DNA of 50,687 nucleotides from an uncultured Akkermansia sp. (lineage in GTDB: Bacteria > Verrucomicrobiota > Verrucomicrobiia > Verrucomicrobiales > Akkermansiaceae), in NCBI GenBank assembly GCA_949296365.1, contig CASFPZ010000019.1, forward strand, positions 1 through 50,687. The letters run 5' to 3'. How positions within the stretch are numbered: position 1 is the stretch's first letter; each line of letters begins with the position of its first letter. The position numbers and the translations under genes were made by a program. Under the pieces are notes generated by a model that worked only from the letters and a program-made list of their open reading frames with translations, had not been told where the DNA came from and made no database searches. This document shows positions 40,525-48,588 of this stretch, in pieces.

Positions 40525-40827
40525 TTAATAGATGAAGAGTATGGCTTCACATAGTTCTGCGGTTTTCTTCCTGCGGTTATTGAATTGCCTGCGTGATATA
40601 AGATTGGGGATTTTTCCTTTGTATTCTTGCTGTTTGTACGCAAAAAGCCAATTCTCACTGTCTATGCTTTCCGATTCTGCCGCTAACGACAAAACCACCA
40701 CCTCCAGGTCGGAGAATTGGGGGACAGAACCACAGCGGACAATAGTGCCTTGCTCGTGGGCGAGATGATGAGAAAATTACTTGCATATCTCAAGGATTCT
40801 GACGCATTTTGTGTACAAGTTGTGCAT
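40525..40827 (-). pseudogene. Truncated IS982-family transposase (N-terminal part)
   Basis: The minus strand from ATG 40827 reads MHNLYTKCVRILEICK, then an in-frame TAA. It then continues with the IS982-type block VPQFSDLEVVVLSLAAESES, IDSENWLF and IPNLISRRQFNNRRKKTAEL. It stops after about 100 codons, before the catalytic core, where the sequence changes near 40543 into the tail remnant of cassette 1. It is therefore both stop-interrupted and 3'-truncated. The family assignment is from memory of the conserved N-terminal block. Confidence 0.75.
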
Positions 40828-41018
40828 ACGATGATTTAGACTTAATGATTGGGATATCGCTAAGTTAATAAAAATCAACAATAGGCGCAACCTTTCAAAC
40901 ATATTCTCAGCTCAAATTAATTCCGACAACGAGTTTTAACAGTTTTTTAACATCGATTTTTCTTGTGTCTTTCGCTATAACAATTATATTCGCCCCATTA
41001 TATTGAAAAATTACTAGT
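40828..41018 (+). promoter_or_regulatory. Upstream region and possible promoter of the GH35 gene
   Basis: TTGTGT at 40963-40968 and TATATT at 40985-40990 (16-base spacer) are a weak promoter candidate 28 bases before the GH35 start. The rest is AT-rich with no gene. Confidence 0.3.
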
Positions 41019-43283
41019 ATGTTGAGAACCATTATTACGTCTCTCGTAGGCTTAAGTTCTATAGTGTATGCGACAAACGAGCCTGTTCCATATATTCTTG
41101 ATATCTCTCAAGGAGAACAACGTCCTGTTGACTACTGGCTTAAAGCAGGAGGTACTAACCCGCAAGGAGAAAAACTTGGAGTCAATTCTCTTTATTGGAC
41201 GCGCAATGACCAACCCTGGACACCAGCAATGGGAGAATTCCACTATTTCCGGTGCCCTGCCGATCTTTGGGAAACTGAATTGCTGAAAATGAAAGCAGGC
41301 GGCATCTCAATTGTTGCAACTGTCCTTTATTGGGAACTTGCAGAGCCCCAACCTGGTCAATGGGATTGGACAGGAGACAACGACCTTCGACGCTTCGTCC
41401 AACTTTGTGCCAAACACGGTTTATTAGTTTGGCTTCGTTGTGGTCCATACATTAATGCAGAAATTGTTCGTGGAGGGATTCCAGCCTGGGCCGACAAAGA
41501 CGGCAAGCGTTTCAATGCCCCGTGGTACCTCGATTGCGCACGCCAATGGTACAACCAAATCGGCCAACAAATTAAAGGACTTCTTTATAAGGATGGCGGT
41601 CCCATCATTGGTATTCAGCTCGAAAATGAATTCGCCAATGGTTCCAAAGACCACCCAGCCGAACTCAAACGCCTTGCGATCGAAGCTGGCCTGATTGCTC
41701 CTTTTTATTCCGCAACGGCTAACACGATGTACCACTTTGAACGCGGAGATATCATCCCGCTCCTAGCTGCCTATCCATATCGTTTTTGGCAAGCACCAGC
41801 CCCGACTTCCGATTTCCTGTACATGACAGACGAATGGGGCGCTATGGAAAATCTCGGCAGACTCTATTACGATGCTACTCGTATCCCTCGAGGTGCTTGC
41901 GAAGTCGGCAGCGGATGCCTCAACAGTTACCAAGATCGTTACCAAGTTCCTGTCTACGACATGGAAACTAATGCCCAAACAGTGCTAGGTCGTGGTGTCA
42001 ATCTCGTCGGATACTACATGTACCATGGTGGCAGCAATCGAGAAGGATGGCCTACATCCATTTGCCCGCTTAACTATGATTACCAGGCTCCTATCGGCGA
42101 ATTTGGTCAGATCCGTCCTTCGTTCCATGTTCTAAAGCTTTTCCACATGTTCATGAACGATTTTGGCCACCTTCTTGGGCCTACTCAGCCTGTTCGTTCA
42201 AACAACATGGTTGCCAAAGCCGAGGATGTCTCCCGTGTCCGGCACATCGGTCGTTTCAATGGTGATTCTGGGTTTATCTTCATGAATACCTGCCAACCTT
42301 GGGTTAAAACTCATGCAATCGACAATGTTCAATTCGAGGTCAAACTTTCGTCCGGAACAATGAAAGTGCCAGCTAAGCCTATTACGGTACCCGCCAATAC
42401 ATGTCCTGTCTTTCCCGTTAATCTCGACATGAATGGTTGTCTACTGCGCTATGCAACAGCCCGACTCCTGGCCCTCGTCCCTGACAACGACGGTATCCCG
42501 ACCTACATTTTCAGTGAAGAAATAGGAATTTCTCCCGAATTCCGGTTCTCCAACACAGTCGAAATCCAGAATGGTAGTTCCTGGAAAGATGGCCAAGATA
42601 CTGTCTGCCGCCTCGACCCCGCCATTTCGGCTACATCCCCTGTCATGGTGACTAGTCCAAGTGGCAAGCGAGCTAAGCTCATTCTCCTTCCTCGTAACAA
42701 AGCTGAACATGCTTGGCGTCTCACTTATGCTGGCAAACCACGCCTTGTCATCTCCGACTGCACCGTCGTAGAAAACATGGGGGTCCTCGAACTCACATCC
42801 ACTTCTCCTCGGATGGAATTTGAAATATTCCCGGCAATCGGCCAAAAGTTTTTTGGAAAATCACCGGAAAACGTTGGTTCATTCTCTCGTATCCAACATC
42901 AGGTGCCTATCGTTGACTGGAAGATTGATACAACAAAGTTGCCTGCTAAATCCTGGGAAACTCCAATTGCAAAAGAGCTCCCCAACAACGTTGTTGATAT
43001 TTTATACAAAGTCACGTATACAGGAAGCACTGCCGATCTTTTTGCTGACAGTAAGAAATACACCGATAACCGTCACATTGGCGCACCCTTTGAGTGGTCG
43101 ATCAAACGCTTCATTAACTTTGGTACGAACAAAATCACTGTAACTGCAAACCGCTGGGATCCTCAGGTCAGAGGTATTCCTCAAGCCGATGCGCCCAACT
43201 CCCCCGCCGAAGAACAAGGAATGATCCGCAAAGTTTCAGCTCATCCTATTTATCAGATTCGTTTCGTTCCTGATAAAATGTAA
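41019..43283 (+). CDS. Secreted GH35 beta-galactosidase
   Basis: A 754-residue protein with a short signal peptide (LRTIITSLVGLSSIVYA). The GH35 barrel is clear: GEFHYFRCPADLWETELLKMKAGG, ATVLYWELAEPQPGQWDW, LWLRCGPYINAEIVRGGIPAW, and PIIGIQLENEF with the acid/base Glu at residue 204. The nucleophile should lie around DEWGAMEN or later and is not certain by eye. C-terminal beta domains follow. The expected reaction is release of terminal beta-linked galactose from glycans such as mucin O-glycans. The gene has its own terminator, and its composition is closer to the core genes than to the AT-rich cassettes on either side. Confidence 0.9.
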   Translation: MLRTIITSLVGLSSIVYATNEPVPYILDISQGEQRPVDYWLKAGGTNPQGEKLGVNSLYWTRNDQPWTPAMGEFHYFRCPADLWETELLKMKAGGISIVATVLYWELAEPQPGQWDWTGDNDLRRFVQLCAKHGLLVWLRCGPYINAEIVRGGIPAWADKDGKRFNAPWYLDCARQWYNQIGQQIKGLLYKDGGPIIGIQLENEFANGSKDHPAELKRLAIEAGLIAPFYSATANTMYHFERGDIIPLLAAYPYRFWQAPAPTSDFLYMTDEWGAMENLGRLYYDATRIPRGACEVGSGCLNSYQDRYQVPVYDMETNAQTVLGRGVNLVGYYMYHGGSNREGWPTSICPLNYDYQAPIGEFGQIRPSFHVLKLFHMFMNDFGHLLGPTQPVRSNNMVAKAEDVSRVRHIGRFNGDSGFIFMNTCQPWVKTHAIDNVQFEVKLSSGTMKVPAKPITVPANTCPVFPVNLDMNGCLLRYATARLLALVPDNDGIPTYIFSEEIGISPEFRFSNTVEIQNGSSWKDGQDTVCRLDPAISATSPVMVTSPSGKRAKLILLPRNKAEHAWRLTYAGKPRLVISDCTVVENMGVLELTSTSPRMEFEIFPAIGQKFFGKSPENVGSFSRIQHQVPIVDWKIDTTKLPAKSWETPIAKELPNNVVDILYKVTYTGSTADLFADSKKYTDNRHIGAPFEWSIKRFINFGTNKITVTANRWDPQVRGIPQADAPNSPAEEQGMIRKVSAHPIYQIRFVPDKM

Positions 43284-43673
43284 GATGTATGCCGATTCTA
43301 TTGAGATATTAACAAAAATTGATCGTGTGTTAGGATCGATCGATGAAGGTTCGTTAGCCGTTGTTTTTATCCCATTAGTGTCCGGTAAAAACGGCTAAAA
43401 TTGAGACGTGAGGGTGTGTCGTAATGAACGATGCACCCTCTTTTTTCGTCAATTATACAAAAGCAGTGCGTTATCTTCAGCCTGCTATATTTCGAAAATT
43501 TCGTTGATTGATGGATCCTAAATCCCCAAGAAAACCCTCTATCTCCCCGTTTCTAGTCAAAGAATTTAAGATTTATTTTATTGATTTGTAATTAATTAAT
43601 TGATAGAACTTTCAAAATCAAGAACCAATCGGAGATTTTTATTAAGAAAGCATATAACTTAGTAGGTAACAAT
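43284..43673. other. Spacer between the GH35 gene and cassette 2
   Basis: Apart from the GH35 terminator, this 390-base stretch holds AT-rich sequence (including TTAATTAATTAA-like tracts near 43590) and no recognisable gene. AGG at 43662-43664 might be a weak Shine-Dalgarno for the cassette. Confidence 0.5.
43410..43446 (+). terminator. Intrinsic terminator of the GH35 gene
   Basis: GAGGGTG/CACCCTC (43410-43416 with 43434-43440), with further internal pairing GTCGT/ACGAT, is followed by six T. Confidence 0.88.
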
Positions 43674-44720
43674 ATGAAATTTAATGCAGTAGTTGGAAAT
43701 CCTCCGTATCAAGAGGTCGTGGCTCAGAAAGAAACCGATAATGGACAAAAACGTAGCACTAGTATTTTTCAATATTTTCAAGAAATAAGCGAAAGGCTTG
43801 GAAGATACACTTCGTTAATCTATCCTGGCGCAAGATGGATTCACCGTTCTGGCAAGGGACTTGAAAAATTTGGATTAGCTCAAATAAACGATTGCCATTT
43901 AGCATTGCTTGAATTTTTCCCTTGTTCAACTGATATATTCAAGGTGGTTGCTATAGCTGATGGCCTTTCTATTGTATTAAAAGATATGAACAAAACTTGG
44001 CCAGGGTTCAAATATGTGTATTCTAAAAATGGAAATAAGATAGAAATAGATGCAAGTTGTCCTGGAAATACTTTATTTTCTCTTAATCCGCGTGACGTAG
44101 AAATTATAGAGAAACTTGATGCAATTATTTCAAAACACGCCTGCTTACATGATTCGGTGTTATCTCAGAAACTATTTGCCATCGAAAGTGATTTTGTTGA
44201 AAAGAACCCATCTCTCGTAAGAGAATATAATGATGGAGACTATTTTAATCCAGATACAGAAATCAAGTTGTTTACTAATGACAAGGCAGGGAAAAGTGGG
44301 CGTGCTCGTTGGTATGTTGCCAACAAAAATGTCATTTCTTCCGGAAAGGAGTATTTAGAACGTTGGAAAGTCGTTGTTTCAAGCGCAAATGCCGGTGGAC
44401 AAAAACGAAACAATCAGATAGCAGTAATAGACAACCACAGCGCGTTTGGGCGTTCGCGAGTAGCTTTGAAAACTTTTGAAACAGAAAAGGAAGCGCATAA
44501 TTTCTTCCAATATGCAACTAGCGAAATAATACGTTTTGCTTTCTTGATGACAGATGAGTCCTTGACCTCTTTGGCTAAAAAAGTTCCCGATTTATTAGAC
44601 TATACTGATCATAATAGTTTAGTCGATTATAATGGTAATGTTAATATGCAATTATATAACCTTTTTGGAATAAATAGTAAACAACAAAAGTATGTAAAAG
44701 AAGCTCTTTTGTTAAAATAA
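43674..44720 (+). CDS. Silent specificity cassette 2 (NPPY motif plus alternative target-recognition half)
   Basis: An intact 348-codon frame starting MKFNAVVGNPPYQ. It is homologous over its full length to cassette 1 and over the first 13 residues to residue 982 onward of the RM fusion. Residues 1-168 differ from cassette 1 at many positions, while from SDFVEKNPSLV to about residue 312 the two are nearly identical in DNA (about 16 differences by eye over 430 bases). The last 30 residues diverge again. It lacks upstream methylase motifs. The strand is the same as the RM gene, but a GH35 gene lies between the two cassettes. Roles considered are recombination donor, trans specificity subunit or relic. 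Confidence 0.7.
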   Translation: MKFNAVVGNPPYQEVVAQKETDNGQKRSTSIFQYFQEISERLGRYTSLIYPGARWIHRSGKGLEKFGLAQINDCHLALLEFFPCSTDIFKVVAIADGLSIVLKDMNKTWPGFKYVYSKNGNKIEIDASCPGNTLFSLNPRDVEIIEKLDAIISKHACLHDSVLSQKLFAIESDFVEKNPSLVREYNDGDYFNPDTEIKLFTNDKAGKSGRARWYVANKNVISSGKEYLERWKVVVSSANAGGQKRNNQIAVIDNHSAFGRSRVALKTFETEKEAHNFFQYATSEIIRFAFLMTDESLTSLAKKVPDLLDYTDHNSLVDYNGNVNMQLYNLFGINSKQQKYVKEALLLK

Positions 44721-44838
44721 TTGATCGTTAAAAAGAAATAGTGAGAATGGAAATTGAGTGTTAAGTTTATCTAATGAGGTTTGTCTTAGTATTGTTCCAT
44801 AATGCAAGAAGCGTTGCCGTTTTAGTAGGATTTTCGAA

Positions 44839-45729
44839 CTACTTTTTGTCACTTTGGTTTGTTTGCATATATTGGGCCAAACTTGCAAAGAAAACTTGTT
44901 CGAGGGAATTGTGGGGGTGACCAATGTTTCGCAGAATGGCATCTGGATCTTGGTCTATTAGGGAGCGCATGCGGTTCAGAAAACTTGGTGAGGCATAATC
45001 CAGAATAATTTCTGTACGCGACAAATCTTCCGTCAGCAGATCGACAGATCCCTCGGCCATCATGACTCCCTGATAGATGATTCCGACGCGGTCGCATACT
45101 TCCTGGACTTGTTCGAGGAGGTGCGAACACAAGAAAACTGTCATGCCCCGGCGTTTCAACTCCAAAATAATATCGCGAATGGCTCGAGAACCAATAGGGT
45201 CGACTCCGGCAGTGGGCTCGTCGAGGATGACGAGCCGCGGATCTTGAATGAGAGCCTGGGCTACTCCAATGCGCTGGAGCATGCCTTTGGAATAACCTCC
45301 AATCCGTCTATTGCCAGCCTCTTCGAGACCGACAAGCTGTAAAAGTTCGTCGATTTTGGCTTTGAGTGTTTTTCGTGGAATGCCGCACAAACGCCCATAA
45401 AAGCGCAACGTTTCGCGTCCTGTTAGGAATTTATAAAAGTAAGGATTTTCAGGAAGAAAACCAACGTGAGCTCGGCTGATAGGATCAGTACTGGGAATAC
45501 CAAAGATGGCACACGTGCCTTCGCTGGGGTGTACTAAGCCGAGCAAAGCTTTCATGAGTGTCGATTTCCCCGAACCATTGGGGCCAATCAATCCATACAC
45601 TTCTCCTTCGGCGATCGTTAATGAAACACCTTTGAGTGCATAAACGCCTGGGCGCCCCCAGGGCGTTGTGAATTGTTTGTGAAGGTTGGTTACTTCAGCT
45701 GCTGCTAGGATGGGAGAATCGGCACTCAT
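44839..45729 (-). CDS. ABC transporter ATP-binding protein
   Basis: A 296-residue ATPase with Walker A GPNGSGKST (near residue 50), a Q-loop region, signature YSKGMLQRI, Walker B RLVILDEPTAGVDP and the switch His in LCSHLLEQV. The sequence type is that of ATPases for ABC-2 exporters (drug or lipid export). It starts 15 bases after the stop of the M20 peptidase gene, so the two are probably co-transcribed. A permease gene would be expected next but is absent; the gene is followed within 120 bases by cassette 2 on the opposite strand. The partner and substrate are therefore unknown. Confidence 0.9.
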   Translation of the reverse strand: MSADSPILAAAEVTNLHKQFTTPWGRPGVYALKGVSLTIAEGEVYGLIGPNGSGKSTLMKALLGLVHPSEGTCAIFGIPSTDPISRAHVGFLPENPYFYKFLTGRETLRFYGRLCGIPRKTLKAKIDELLQLVGLEEAGNRRIGGYSKGMLQRIGVAQALIQDPRLVILDEPTAGVDPIGSRAIRDIILELKRRGMTVFLCSHLLEQVQEVCDRVGIIYQGVMMAEGSVDLLTEDLSRTEIILDYASPSFLNRMRSLIDQDPDAILRNIGHPHNSLEQVFFASLAQYMQTNQSDKK

Positions 45730-45744
45730 GGACAGTGTAGAAAG

Positions 45745-47094
45745 TTAGGCCTGGGGAAGTTCTACTTGAGACAAACTGCGGAGTAGAGCCTGGCTCATTT
45801 CGATCCCTTTGTAGAATAGGTCAACTGGCATGTTTTCATTGGGCGAGTGGATATGGGCGTCTGGTAGGCAAAGACCGATCAAGAGACTGTCTACTCCTAG
45901 AATGTCTTTGAATTCTGTGACGCTGCCAATGCTCCCGCCTTCTCTCAAGAGAATTGGTTGAGTGCTAAAAGTCTCTGTCAAAGCTCTCTGGGCTGCCTGG
46001 CTAAATGGATTGTTGGGATCACATAGGTAGGGGGCGCTCAGATGCTGTTTCTTGATTTCCAGTGTTACTGAAGCTGGCGCTAATTTGCGGAAATGTTTTT
46101 CCAACAAATCCTGGATACGGGCCCCGTCTTGTCCTGGTACGAGGCGACAGGTAATTTTGGCAAAAGCTGTTGAGGGGATGATGGTTTTGCTGCCTTCGCC
46201 CTGGTACCCGCTGCCAATTCCGTTGATCTCTAATGTGGGGCGTGCGTAAATACATTCGGCGCCTGAATAGCCATCTTCCGTCATAAGAGCTTGTACCCCT
46301 GCTAACTTGGCAATGTCTGCATTACTCATTCCGGGAATATTGGCCCACATGCTGCGTTCCCAATTTTGAACGGGACTTGCTCCATCGTAGAATCCTTCGA
46401 CTGCTACGCGGCCTTGGGCATCGTGGCAAGAGGCTAGCAAACGGGCCAGGACGGTGGCGGGGTTGGCAATAGCGCCGCCGAACAACCCAGAGTGGAGATC
46501 AGCTGATGGCCCGTGGACGATGAGTTCGAGCCCGGCGACTCCGCGTAGTCCACGCGAGATTGTTGGTAAGTTCGGGGCGATCATGCCTGTATCTGAGACG
46601 ACAATGATATCGCATGACAATTCTTGGCGATGCTGGGCCAGGAAATGAGCTAGACTGACGCTGCCTATCTCTTCTTCGCCTTCGAGAATGAATTTGACGT
46701 TGAGTGGCAAAGTCCCGCCTTCCTGTTTCATGAGTTCTTCTACCCCCAAAATGTGGACCATGATTTCTCCTTTATCATCGGAAACGCCGCGAGCATATAT
46801 TTTCCCATCTCGGATTTCAGGATCGAAAGGTTCTGACAACCATTCATCCACTGGGTCAACTGGTTGCACATCGTAGTGGCCGTAGATCAGTACAGTGGGT
46901 TTACCGGGAATGTGTGGCCCCTCAGCTGTTACGATCGGATGCAGTCCGGTCGAATGACTCTGTGCTTTAAATCCTAGAGAAGAAAGTTTGTCGACTAACC
47001 AATTGGCGCAGTCTTTGACATCTTCGGCATGATGCTTTTGTGCTGAGATACTTGGGAATCTCAGGAATGCTGTTAACTGGTCCAGCTGTTTCAT
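45745..47094 (-). CDS. M20-family dipeptidase
   Basis: A 449-residue zinc peptidase of the ArgE/DapE/CPG2 group. The metal ligands are visible in order: His in LIYGHYDVQP, the bridging Asp in ARGVSDDKG, the catalytic Glu pair in EGEEEIGS, Asp in VVSDTGM and a late His near the C-terminus. HSGLFGG marks the dimerisation/lid domain. No signal peptide is present, so it should act in the cytoplasm on dipeptides or similar substrates. It is the first gene of a probable two-gene operon with the ABC ATPase. Confidence 0.92.
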   Translation of the reverse strand: MKQLDQLTAFLRFPSISAQKHHAEDVKDCANWLVDKLSSLGFKAQSHSTGLHPIVTAEGPHIPGKPTVLIYGHYDVQPVDPVDEWLSEPFDPEIRDGKIYARGVSDDKGEIMVHILGVEELMKQEGGTLPLNVKFILEGEEEIGSVSLAHFLAQHRQELSCDIIVVSDTGMIAPNLPTISRGLRGVAGLELIVHGPSADLHSGLFGGAIANPATVLARLLASCHDAQGRVAVEGFYDGASPVQNWERSMWANIPGMSNADIAKLAGVQALMTEDGYSGAECIYARPTLEINGIGSGYQGEGSKTIIPSTAFAKITCRLVPGQDGARIQDLLEKHFRKLAPASVTLEIKKQHLSAPYLCDPNNPFSQAAQRALTETFSTQPILLREGGSIGSVTEFKDILGVDSLLIGLCLPDAHIHSPNENMPVDLFYKGIEMSQALLRSLSQVELPQA

Positions 47095-47231
47095 ACGGAT
47101 ATTTTGTAAATTCTCTTGATAGGCAGATCAATGCGAATTTTTCATCATGATACAAATTGAAGAAAGACTCGCTCTATCTGGAAAATTTGGTTGATTAGCT
47201 CGCTTCATTTTTCTAAAAAAAACTTCAAGTC

Positions 47232-48587
47232 ATGAAACTTCGTTTACCTCTTCCATTATTATCATTTGTTTTAGCATGTGCTCCACTTGTCCCTTCTTGG
47301 GCGATTGAAGGCGAAATGCAATCCGTAACTTGGGACTCCTCTTGGGGTGTCTCGTCCGATATGACTCCGTCGTCAGCTTTTTCTGTCACGCCTGTTTTGG
47401 GAACAGATACGAAGGTTGTCAATTTGGACGGCGATCGTTATTGGTTTTCTTTAAGCGGATATCTGGAAGGTTCGTCTGCTGATACGCAGGTTAATCGCGA
47501 AGAATTTGTTCAGACGCTTAATGAACGCAAAACTCTTGTTGCTAATATTGTCGGAGTAGAAGAATCTGCTAATGGTGCTCGAGTGAGTTTGATTGGCGGC
47601 TATGCAGAAGACCTGGCTGGCAATGGGACGACTGATGCCGATGTGTGGATGAATATTTCAGACTCGACTCTGGAGTTTATCGTTGGAGCTAACTTCTGCA
47701 ACAACTGGAATACTGGATCTGTTAAAAATTTTTCTGGGGATATTCACATCCGAGTAGGTAAAGATGTGTCTGCCGATCATGTGGTCGGCGGTTTTTTGGC
47801 TGATGGTCTCACCCCAACTCTGACTGGCGATACTTATGTGACTATTGAGGACGGTGCGACTGTTTCTGGCAGTATCGTTGGGGCTAATACCTGTGTCCAT
47901 AGTGCTGGGAATACTCTGACTGGCGACTCTCATGTCTATATTTACGGGGTACAAAGCGTTAGTGAGACCTCGTTCTTTCAATTTTCTAATCAGGTTGTTT
48001 GCGGCGGTACGGCATTTGTGCGGAATGGAGATGGTACTTCTACCATTAATGGTAGTACGAGCGTGGTGGTCGATTTGAGATCGGCTTCTGTTAGCGCTGA
48101 GCAAAATGAGTTCGTTAAATTGATTACTGGTGGCCACTCGCTTCGACAAGATAGTTCTGGTGGTGCTGGGTTCAACATTACCGGTAATTCGTCGGTTTCG
48201 GTGACTGGGCGCTCAGGGGTGACTTTCACTAACGGCATTTACGGTGGTACTTACAGTTTTGACGGCAATCCAGCCGACCCTAGTGGTACAACTAGTACGA
48301 TCGATGGTGACGTGTCGGTCGACATCAATGGCAATGGGGCTGCGTTTCTAGGCAATATCTACGGCGCTGGCAACCTGGGTGCTGTGGGTGGCAACGTATT
48401 GGTGAGAATCAGTGCCTCTGGATCGTATGGAGAAGAGGGCGCCCCGATTACGATCGGCGGCACGGCGGGCGCTACGGTGACGGGTACGAAAACGCTGGAA
48501 TTGACGGGTCACTTCAGCCAAAGCGATTTGGAATACGTCACGATAGACAATTTTGACTACATTTCCGTGGCCGAAGGCGGATCTTAA
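47232..48587 (+). CDS. Autotransporter-type adhesin, N-terminal part (frameshifted)
   Basis: A 451-residue frame with a signal peptide (KLRLPLPLLSFVLACAPLVPSWA). The body is repetitive Gly/Ser/Thr/Val sequence of beta-helix type (TGDTYVTIEDGATVSGSIVGAN, TINGSTSVVVD, TGNSSVSVTG). It ends at YISVAEGGS followed by TAA. The frame one base further (ATG 48589) continues with the expected next repeat, LNMTALQKTGEGSLTLS, and stays open to the window end. Restoring a lost CT dinucleotide (GGATCT-CT-TAAC) would join the two. I read both parts as one passenger protein of an autotransporter, split by a 2-base deletion (or a sequencing error). Confidence 0.75.
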   Translation: MKLRLPLPLLSFVLACAPLVPSWAIEGEMQSVTWDSSWGVSSDMTPSSAFSVTPVLGTDTKVVNLDGDRYWFSLSGYLEGSSADTQVNREEFVQTLNERKTLVANIVGVEESANGARVSLIGGYAEDLAGNGTTDADVWMNISDSTLEFIVGANFCNNWNTGSVKNFSGDIHIRVGKDVSADHVVGGFLADGLTPTLTGDTYVTIEDGATVSGSIVGANTCVHSAGNTLTGDSHVYIYGVQSVSETSFFQFSNQVVCGGTAFVRNGDGTSTINGSTSVVVDLRSASVSAEQNEFVKLITGGHSLRQDSSGGAGFNITGNSSVSVTGRSGVTFTNGIYGGTYSFDGNPADPSGTTSTIDGDVSVDINGNGAAFLGNIYGAGNLGAVGGNVLVRISASGSYGEEGAPITIGGTAGATVTGTKTLELTGHFSQSDLEYVTIDNFDYISVAEGGS

Positions 48588-48588
48588 C

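Noticed and set aside
40532..40768. 78-codon plus-strand frame after cassette 1
   Set aside because: The opposite strand reads as an IS982-type transposase N-terminus, so this frame is its shadow.
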